A stretch of DNA of 7,224 bases from Mycoplasmataceae bacterium (GTDB lineage Bacteria; Bacillota_I; Bacilli_A; Mycoplasmatales; Hepatoplasmataceae). The notes under the pieces are model-generated. The model worked only from the letters and a program-made list of their open reading frames with translations, was not told the origin of the DNA and made no database searches. Of this stretch, positions 1 through 5,926 are shown piece after piece; the stretch's first letter is position 1, and each line of letters opens with the position of its first letter. Location of the stretch: positions 1 through 7,224 of the forward strand of contig JABSQD010000023.1 in NCBI GenBank assembly GCA_013214765.1, in the 5' to 3' direction. The position numbers and the translations under genes were made by a program.

Positions 1-196
1 AAACCTCCTGCAACCTCTCGCTACCTAACTTTGAGGCTTCAAAAATATTCATACTTAGTATACGGGACGTAATTTCTTTTTTATTTTTTTTATATTCAAT
101 AAGTAAAGATTTAAAATCTATTTCTTTTTTAATAATTTTTAATTCTTCCATTAAATTATTTGTAGTTTGTTGTATTTGTTTTAATTTCTTTTCCAT
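1..196 (-). CDS. Partial CDS, N-terminus of the gene after the pst permease (pstB or phoU expected, not proven)
   Basis: The first 65 codons of a minus-strand gene are visible; it runs off the left edge with no stop. The ATG at 194-196 lies 3 bases after the permease stop, and an AAAGG ribosome binding site (206-210) sits 9 bases upstream inside the end of the permease gene, so the two are almost certainly co-transcribed and translationally close. The visible protein begins MEKKLKQIQQTTNNLMEELK and is Lys/Glu-rich and probably helical or coiled-coil up to about residue 45, then reads SMNIFEASKLGSERLQEV. No Walker A or other catalytic motif lies in the visible part. From position in a pst operon, pstB (mollicute PstB proteins can carry an N-terminal extension) or phoU is the likely identity, but this is inference. 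The last 20-25 codons are much richer in G+C than the rest of the window. Confidence 0.7.
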   Translation of the reverse strand, partial: MEKKLKQIQQTTNNLMEELKIIKKEIDFKSLLIEYKKNKKEITSRILSMNIFEASKLGSERLQEV

Positions 197-199
197 ATT

Positions 200-2365
200 T
201 TATTGCCTTTGTATACCTAACATAATTTTTCTAGTCATCGGAATAATAATTACTCCTATAATCGCAATTATTAATGAAAGTGATAATATTAATATCGAAC
301 CTTCGTTAATATAAAATCCAAAAGGAACCATTACAATAGCTGCCAACATACAAAATCCTGACATATATTCTCTTCTAGTAAATAAAATAGATGTTAATGA
401 AATTACTAATATAAACATCATTAATACGATACCAATTGTTTTAATTTCTGCTAATGTTTCTGGATATAAAGTAACATCTGCTTGTTTAAGATGATATATT
501 GTTGTAGCTAATGTAAATCCTCCATTACTTATTCATTGATCAATATCAATTGGTGTTTTTCCAAATGGAAGAATTGAAATAAATACTGTTGTTTCAGCCA
601 TTGCAATAGATATAGCAAGTAATGATCCAGCAATTATTGAAGGCATTGCTTCTCTTAAGTAAATGTGTAGTGTTGTTGTAAGTTTTGTTGCTCCTAATGA
701 GTAAGAACCTTCAATTAAATCTTTTCTAACTCTTCCTCCTGCTTCTTCTGTTGTTTTAATAATAGTAGGCATTATAACAACTGATAAAAATATAATTGGT
801 TCAAAACCAATATAGTTTTGATGAAATGATGTTCCTGCAAATATTACTATAGCAATAGTTGATCAAATAATTGTGGGAACTGATGTAATTGCTTGGAATA
901 TAAACGAAGCAAATCATCCCGTTTTTTTACTTTTATCTAAATATGTCGAAAGACACATTCCTAATGTAACACCAATAGGTAAAGCTATTGCTAATGATGT
1001 TATAACGGTTAATAATGTTCCCATCATTGGAACTGCTAATCCATAAAGTTTATTATTACCATTAACATATTGTCTACTTGTGAGTGTATCTCATGTTAAA
1101 TATTCAAACCCACCACGAAATAAGAAAAATAATATCCCTAATAATAATCCTACACCAATTAAAGATGTTAAATAAATAAATGCATTATGTTGTTTTGTTT
1201 TTGTTTTTTTAAATGTTTCATATGTTCTTGTTGGAGATAAGGTGGATTTTCTCAAAATTACTTGAGCAGCTATTTCTGGTCTTTTATAAGACTCATGAAT
1301 TCTTTTTTGATGTTGATGATTTTTCAAAGATTTAATGAGGGTCTTTTGTTCTGAAAAATTAAGAGCTTCTATGCCAAATTTATCTAATTTTTTATTTGCT
1401 TGTTTTGTCTTAAAAATTTGAGTTGATTGTTTTCTTATTAATTGATCATCAGATTTATTAAATTCATAAAATTTCATACAACCAAAAACTAACATTGTAG
1501 TCATTAATAAAAATAAAGCTATTATTGGCATCATTGGAAAAGGACCATGTATTTCTCCCATTGTTGATGAAAGTAATGCAGGAGCTAAAAATAATGATTG
1601 TTTTCAAATTGGTAAAGTTAATCCATCTAAAAATGTCGATGGTGTTCCCACCATTGAAATAGCTGTAGACTCTCCTAAACATCTACCAACCGCAAATAAA
1701 ATACCTGTATAAATACCAACTTTAGCTGATCTTAATGTTATATATAATGAAGTTTGTGTTTTGCTTGCTCCAAGAGCATAAGAAGAATCTTCTAATTTTC
1801 TATCCGTTAATTTAATTGAAGCAACAGTCATAATTGTTATTGTTGGTGTAATCATAAAAGAAAGCATTATTATCATTGTAAATAATGAAGCAGGATCAAA
1901 ATTTAATAATTCAGTTGACATATTATCCAATACATAGTAACCAAAAGCACCATAAACAACTGATGGTATAGCAGCTAATATTGCAACTATGGAATACATA
2001 AATGATGAAGCTTTTTTTGAAAGAACTCTAGTAATAATTATTGCTGTACCAATTGATACTGGAGACGCTAACAAAGCAGCTAAAAATGCCATTCAAATTG
2101 TATTACCAATAATGAATCCCATTGAAATAATACCTTGAGATGGTGTAAATTTAGAACCGAACATTAATTGTCAAAATCCAAGATCTGAATCCATTGATCC
2201 TTTAATGCCAGTAATCAAAACATATATTAATGCATAAAGAATAATTAATGCAATAAATCCAGTTATTGCATATAAAACATACTTGTATAAGTTATCTTTT
2301 ATAGAATTTACTTTATTATGTTTATCAATTTCTAATTGTTTTATTTTTCTCTTTGTATTTTCCAT
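200..2365 (-). CDS. pstA: Fused phosphate ABC transporter permease PstC-PstA
   Basis: This 721-residue membrane protein joins both permease subunits of the Pst transporter in one chain and would form the channel that passes phosphate from the binding proteins to the cytoplasm. Seven in-frame TGA codons (residues 65, 91, 254, 425, 484, 501, 611) must read as Trp. The PstC half (about 1-300) has a first membrane helix at 28-54, an EAA-type coupling loop at 190-215 (SSYALGASKTQTSLYITLRS) and the PstC signature GRCLGESTAISMV at 227-239. A basic, soluble linker of about 90 residues (303-393) follows. The PstA half has its first helix near 395-417, a second EAA loop at about 552-575 (SYSLGATKLTTTLHIYLREA) and the PstA signature AMAETT. 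Two EAA loops indicate two ATPase docking sites. After the usual PstA end (about residue 665) there are two further hydrophobic segments (about 668-685 and 690-709). The start has no clear Shine-Dalgarno site but gives a normal N-terminus. Fused PstC-PstA permeases are known in mycoplasmas. Confidence 0.95.
206..210 (-). promoter_or_regulatory. Ribosome binding site AAAGG for the partial downstream gene
   Basis: On the minus strand AAAGG is followed by 9 bases and then the ATG at 194-196. It lies within the last codons of the permease gene, and supports the chosen start and tight translational linkage. Confidence 0.55.
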
Positions 2366-2460
2366 ATTTTTAAAATGTTTTAAATATTAAGATTTTAATT
2401 ATCTTATTTATATCATAAATCATTAATCAATATTGAGTTTTAATATTATTGTTTATATAT
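2366..2460. other. Short AT-rich spacer between PstS-like copy A and the permease gene
   Basis: These 95 bases hold no gene. I see no strong hairpin followed by T residues, so read-through from copy A into the permease gene is plausible. A weak minus-strand promoter-like pair (TTGATT, then TAAGAT 18 bases on) is present, but in such AT-rich DNA it is not convincing. The permease ATG is preceded by AAAACATTTTAAAAAT, without a GG-containing ribosome binding site. Confidence 0.5.
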
Positions 2461-3981
2461 TTAATTAAATCTAATATGTTGATTCTTAGAAAGATCATTT
2501 CATGTTGTTCCAAATTCATAAATCATTCTATAACCTTCTCTAGTTATTCCAGTTGGTTTTTCTAATTTATTTGTATTATAATTCATAATTTGTAAATCAG
2601 ATCTTGTAAAAAAAACAATATTATCTGTAGCCATGGTTGCTCCTAAAGGTATATTTTGTTTATCTTCTAATGCTGAATCTAAATAAGATTCATTATAAAT
2701 AAAGTCATATTCACTAACATTATTTGCAGAATCAGTATAATCATTTTCAGAATATCCTCAATAAGCAATTTCTCCATTTGCATCTCTTGAATCAATTATC
2801 CCATTGCCATCTGAATCATGATCATCTACATTTAATATTTCATTAAAATCTAATCTATTTTGATCATTTCCCTTTGACTGAGTTCCTAAGAATGCTCCTG
2901 GAGTTCCATTTTCAAAACCATCATTTTTATCTGGATTATGTACCACTCCTGGAGGAAGTTTATTATTCTCGGTTGTTTCTCAAGCTCCATATGATCCTCT
3001 AAGATTTAATTTTTGATTTAATTCAAAATGAGAATTAAATTGTCCTTCAATAATTTTTGAATTAAATGATTTAATTAATTCATCAAGAACAAAAGAAGTT
3101 GTTTCTGTTCCGTCGACCAAAATATCTAAAGTTTTAGAAAAGTTTGATAATTCATCACTTCATTCTTTATTTGAAAAAGTGGTTGTGAATCATTGATTAA
3201 ATTCTAAATCAGTTAATGAATAACTATATACTGGTTTTAATTGAGTGTGTTCCAATAATGCTTCATGTGCTGATTCAGCATAAACAATGTAATTAAATAA
3301 TGCGAAAGATAATGCGAAATCTAATGCGAAACCTTCGTTTCTAAGAAAATTACCATAATCACCAGAAACAATAATATCAATATTATTTATTGTTCCATAA
3401 TTAAGTTTTAAATCATCATTAATATTAAAATCATTAATATTTAAATCATTAGGAGTTGAATTTGCCATATGAGTTTTTAATATATCAAAAACAAACTTAG
3501 GAACCTTCATTACCATATTTAATGGTGCTTTTATATGCCTTGAATCATCATTGGGTTCTATTCACGTATTTCCTTTATCCTCACTTATTGCTAATCTAGA
3601 AAAACTAGAATCCTTAGACACAGAAGAATTTGATAAATATGCTATTCCATTTGATTTCTTAACTCCATCAAACATTTTAAAAGATTGTTCTACTGAAACA
3701 TACCCATTGTTATTATTGACTAATGTGCTTTCTATTGCAGATCCTGATTCTGGTCCTTGGCCAGATCCAGTAATTTCCATTCATGTACTTTGTCTAACAC
3801 CTGTAGAATTTTTAGATGAATCACGAGCAAAAGAAGTTATCATATTTTTTTTGTCATCTCTAATAACTCTATCTATAAAAATTGACATAGGAACAAATAC
3901 TACTACTGATATTAACACTGATGCTAATATTCCTGAAATAATTTTTCCTTTTTCTGTATATAAAATATCTTTAATTCCCAT
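2461..3981 (-). CDS. pstS: PstS-like membrane-anchored solute-binding protein, copy A (apparently circularly permuted)
   Basis: 506 residues, the copy next to the permease gene and the most diverged of three. It probably captures phosphate (or a related oxyanion) outside the cell and delivers it to the permease. The ATG at 3979-3981 is chosen because GGAGA lies 7 bases upstream and MGIKDILYTEKGKI matches copy B exactly; an upstream in-frame TTG is not needed. Residues 15-37 form one hydrophobic segment after a short Lys-containing N-terminus, an uncleaved signal anchor; no lipobox cysteine is seen. Next come a PstS second-domain-like phosphate loop (R53, then STGVRQST at 59-66) and NGIAYL (111-116). 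PstS N-terminal motifs follow: ILVDGTET (287-294, the usual second Gly replaced by Glu), a GTQSKG loop, LDF, an EF-hand-like loop (389-400), ATDNIVFF and FGTTWNDL ending near 497. This order is reversed relative to ordinary PstS. TGA codes for Trp throughout. The permutation and the exact substrate are inferences. Confidence 0.8.
2782..2817 (-). other. EF-hand/dockerin-like calcium loop in copy A
   Basis: Residues 389-400 read DSDGNGIIDSRD. Counting as an EF-hand loop, acidic or amide ligands sit at 1 (D), 3 (D), 5 (N), 9 (D) and 12 (D), Gly is at 6 and a hydrophobic Ile at 8, the dockerin-type pattern. It follows closely after the LDF motif that matches the DFGASD region of PstS and precedes ANGEIAYWGY, which is shared by all three copies. 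Calcium binding is inferred from pattern only; I see no second, paired EF-hand. Confidence 0.6.
3298..3333 (-). repeat. Three tandem 12-base units inside copy A
   Basis: On the plus strand TAATGCGAAA occurs at 3298, 3310 and 3322, a 12-base period with two variable bases per unit. On the coding strand it encodes the repeated tripeptide FAL (FALDFALSFAL). The same stretch in copy B has WDDFRLSFAL at equal length, so the repeat arose by substitution or local copying without net insertion. Confidence 0.8.
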
Positions 3982-3988
3982 TGTATAA

Positions 3989-3993
3989 TCTCC
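3989..3993 (-). promoter_or_regulatory. Ribosome binding site GGAGA for copy A
   Basis: GGAGA on the minus strand is 7 bases upstream of the ATG at 3979-3981. It fixes the start at MGIKD rather than at in-frame upstream codons, and agrees with the conserved N-terminus of copy B. Confidence 0.8.
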
Positions 3994-4015
3994 ATTTATT
4001 TTATAATTGTATATC

Positions 4016-4044
4016 ATCAAATATATATTTTTTAAAGTTGTCAA
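4016..4044 (-). promoter_or_regulatory. Candidate promoter for copy A
   Basis: A perfect -35 hexamer TTGACA (4039-4044), preceded by a run of eight T including its first two bases, is followed after 17 bases by TTTGAT (4016-4021), a 4 of 6 match to TATAAT. Transcription would start roughly 30 bases before the ATG, leaving room for the GGAGA site. In DNA this rich in A and T chance matches to -10 boxes are common, so this is tentative. Confidence 0.3.
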
Positions 4045-4158
4045 AAAAAATATAACAAAACCACTTAAAAATAATTGATATTTTTAAAAATTAAACAATA
4101 ATATTAAATTTTTAGTAATAAAATAGTAGTAAAGTCAAATCATAAAGGAAATACAATA

Positions 4159-4175
4159 AAAATTGTGTCAATTTT
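4159..4175. promoter_or_regulatory. Inverted repeat overlapping a second TTGACA
   Basis: AAAATTG (4159-4165) and CAATTTT (4169-4175) are perfect 7-bp inverted arms around 3 bases. On the minus strand they overlap a TTGACA hexamer (4166-4171). It could be an operator over a -35 element, but no good -10 lies 16-18 bases downstream. Low confidence. Confidence 0.2.
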
Positions 4176-4283
4176 ATAAATAAATCTATGTTTTTATCTA
4201 ATTATTCCTTAAAATATAAACTTTTATAATTATAAAATTAATAATTTTCTTTTTTTGTGGATGATTAATATTATAAATAAAAA

Positions 4284-5837
4284 CTAAACCCCTCAATGAA
4301 TATGTCCATTTTTAGAAAGAACATCTCATGTTGTTCCGAATTGGTAAATCATTTTATAGCCTTCTTTAGATATTCCTTCTGGATGATCCAATATCATTGT
4401 ATTATAATTCATAACTTGTAAATTTGAAGTTGTGAAAAATACAATATTATCTGTAGCCATAGTCACTCCTAAAGGTAGGTTTGAATTTGATTTCATAGAT
4501 TCAGTCATGTAATTTTGATTATAAATAAAATCATCTCCCGTTATATTGCCAGCTATATTTGTATAATCTTCTTCATTATAACCTCAATAAGATATTTCTC
4601 CATTGGCATCTGCTGAATTAAGTGTGCCATCCTTATTTTTATCATGTTCATTTAAAATTTGAATATCATCAAAATCTAATTTTCTTTGTTTAACCCCTCT
4701 TGATTGTGTTCCTAAAAAAGTTCCTCTTCTTCCAGATTGAGATCCATCATATTCATCTTTATTAAATACTACACCTGGAGGAAGTTCTTTTAAAATAGAT
4801 GTTTCTCAAGCTCCATATGATCCACTGTTTTCTAATAATTGATTTAATTTTAATTTAGGATTAAATCCTAATTCTAAAACATTTTCATTAAATGAATTAA
4901 TTAATATATTTAGTGCACCTTCATTTGTTCCTGATCCATCAATTAATAAATCTATGAATTCATTTGTTGGTTCAATATCATTAAATGCCTTATCTCCAAA
5001 TACTTTAAATAATCAATTTTTATATTCTTCATTATTCATCAGTGTTTCAGAATTTGAAATTCCTGGCGTTAAACCAAATTTATCCAAAGCTGTATGAGCT
5101 GTTTCAGAATAAATAATATAATTAAATAATGCAAACGACAATCTAAAATCATCTCAATATCCTTCTTTTAAAAAATCACCATAATCAGTATTAACTACAA
5201 CTTCAACAGGTTCTTGGGAATCTATATATTTTCCTATTGTTCCGTAATTAATAGAATCATCACTAATATTAAATTTGTCTATAGTTAATACATCATTAAT
5301 TGGAATATTATCATTCCCAGCCATATATTCTCTTAATATATCAGCAACAAAATCTGGAACTTTCATTATCATATTTAGTGGTGCTTTTATATAATTGCCT
5401 TCTTTATTATCTGGAGATATTCAAGTTTTTCCTCTATCTTCAGTTATCTTTAATCCAGTAAAAACTGAACCATTTGAATTTAATTTTAAAATGCTTAAAT
5501 ATGACAAATATGAAATTCCATCTGTTTTTTTAACTCCATCAATCATTTTTTCAGCAGTATCTACTGAAACATATCCATTATTAGTATTAATTAATGTGCT
5601 TTCTTTATCTAAATTACTTTCTCCAGAAATTCCCATTCAAGAATTTTGTCTGGATCCTGTTGAACTAACAGAACCATCAAATCCATATGCTAAAATAACA
5701 TTATTTATAGATGAGTTTATAAATCTATCTATGAATATAGACATAGGAATAAGTACCACTGTTGATATTAGTGCTGTTGCTAATATTCCTGATCCGATTT
5801 TTCCTTTTTCTGTATATAAAATATCTTTAATTCCCAT
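4284..5837 (-). CDS. pstS: PstS-like membrane-anchored solute-binding protein, copy B (apparently circularly permuted)
   Basis: 517 residues, complete, and the clearest example of the family. Start: ATG at 5835-5837 with AGAGGA 7 bases upstream and the same MGIKDILYTEKGKI as copy A. Residues 15-37 are a signal anchor, so the bulk faces outside. The first extracellular motifs are DGSVSSTGSRQ (54-64), like the R..GSGTR loop of the second PstS domain, then TDGISYL (105-111), like PstS GAIGYV, and TWISPDN (138-144). A conserved helix region follows (KAPLNMIMKVPDFVADILRE). After a variable middle come motifs usual at the PstS N-terminus: LLIDGSGT (297-304), GTQSRGVKQRKLDF (376-389), an EF-hand-like loop (399-410), PLGVTMATDNIVFF and IYQFGTTWDVL (W504), ending HIHWGV. 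In PstS the GSGTR loop should come after this W segment, so the order is permuted. Phosphate binding is inferred from motifs and neighbours. Confidence 0.82.
4608..4643 (-). other. EF-hand/dockerin-like calcium loop in copy B
   Basis: Residues 399-410 read DKNKDGTLNSAD: D1, N3, D5, G6, L8, N9 and D12, a complete dockerin-type calcium loop pattern. It sits 9 residues after the LDF motif, the same place as in copy A although the bases differ, which argues for protein-level constraint. Calcium binding is inferred. Confidence 0.65.
4926..4937 (-). other. GSGT phosphate-loop motif of copy B in the C-terminal half
   Basis: Codons for G301-T304 lie in LLIDGSGTNEGALNILINSF, a strand, Gly-rich turn and helix like the N-terminal anion-binding turn of PstS. 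In ordinary PstS it lies within the first 20 or so residues of the mature protein; here about 300 residues precede it. Copy C has GTGT (6569-6580) and copy A GTET (3100-3111) at the matching site. Confidence 0.55.
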
Positions 5838-5844
5838 TTTCTTT

Positions 5845-5850
5845 TCCTCT
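5845..5850 (-). promoter_or_regulatory. Ribosome binding site AGAGGA for copy B
   Basis: AGAGGA on the minus strand lies 7 bases before the ATG at 5835-5837, and decides this start over the in-frame ATGs at 5871-5873 and 5883-5885, which lie upstream of it around the intergenic hairpin. Confidence 0.75.
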
Positions 5851-5874
5851 TTTAATTTTTTTATTATTATCATA

Positions 5875-5904
5875 AAAAAATACATTTTTTAAAATGTATT
5901 TTTT
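5875..5904. terminator. Perfect 14-bp AT hairpin between copies C and B
   Basis: AAAAAATACATTTT (5875-5888) and AAAATGTATTTTTT (5891-5904) are perfectly complementary arms around a 2-base loop, so a transcript would likely form a hairpin with a slightly longer loop. On the minus strand it starts 23 bases after the copy C stop and ends in a T run. The stem has a single G-C pair, so it may be a weak terminator, a processing site or an attenuator of copy B. Confidence 0.45.
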
Positions 5905-5918
5905 AAAATGTATTTTTT
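5891..5918. repeat. Tandem 14-base duplication of one hairpin arm
   Basis: AAAATGTATTTTTT occurs twice without a gap (5891-5904, 5905-5918). The opposite arm at 5875-5888 can pair with either copy, giving two alternative hairpins of 2- or 16-base loop. Confidence 0.85.
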
Positions 5919-5926
5919 ATAAATAA

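Larger units (their letters stand above)
3982..4283. other. 302-base AT-rich intergenic spacer between copies B and A
   Basis: No reading frame resembling a protein is present. The minus strand carries two perfect TTGACA hexamers (4166-4171 and 4039-4044), a 7-bp inverted repeat around the first, a perfect 16-base AT palindrome (TTTTATAATTATAAAA, 4222-4237) shortly after the copy B stop, and the copy A ribosome binding site. It is by far the longest spacer in the window and is the most likely place for a separate promoter for copy A and the permease genes. No GC-rich terminator is visible. Confidence 0.6.

Noticed and set aside
1464..1682. Minus-strand frame overlapping the PstC region in another phase
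   Set aside because: It overlaps the conserved permease frame, which has PstC/PstA motifs throughout, and its own product is low-complexity with no recognisable motif.
2366..2460. Separate promoter directly before the permease gene
   Set aside because: Only a weak TTGATT/TAAGAT pair with 18-base spacing is present, no better than chance in AT-rich DNA.
3551..3988. Plus-strand open frame opposite the N-terminal part of copy A
   Set aside because: It lies wholly antisense to a well-supported gene, and a like frame occurs opposite the same part of copy B (5395-5892). This follows from paralogous coding sequence on the other strand; no plus-strand ribosome binding site or protein family features were seen.
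3982..4044. Upstream TTG start that would lengthen copy A by 21 residues
   Set aside because: The extension has no counterpart in copy B, and the GGAGA site 7 bases before the ATG at 3979-3981 favours the shorter protein.
4222..4237. Palindrome TTTTATAATTATAAAA as terminator of copy B
   Set aside because: It is pure A and T, has no loop, and is not followed by a clear T run on the minus strand. Such palindromes are expected by chance in this composition.
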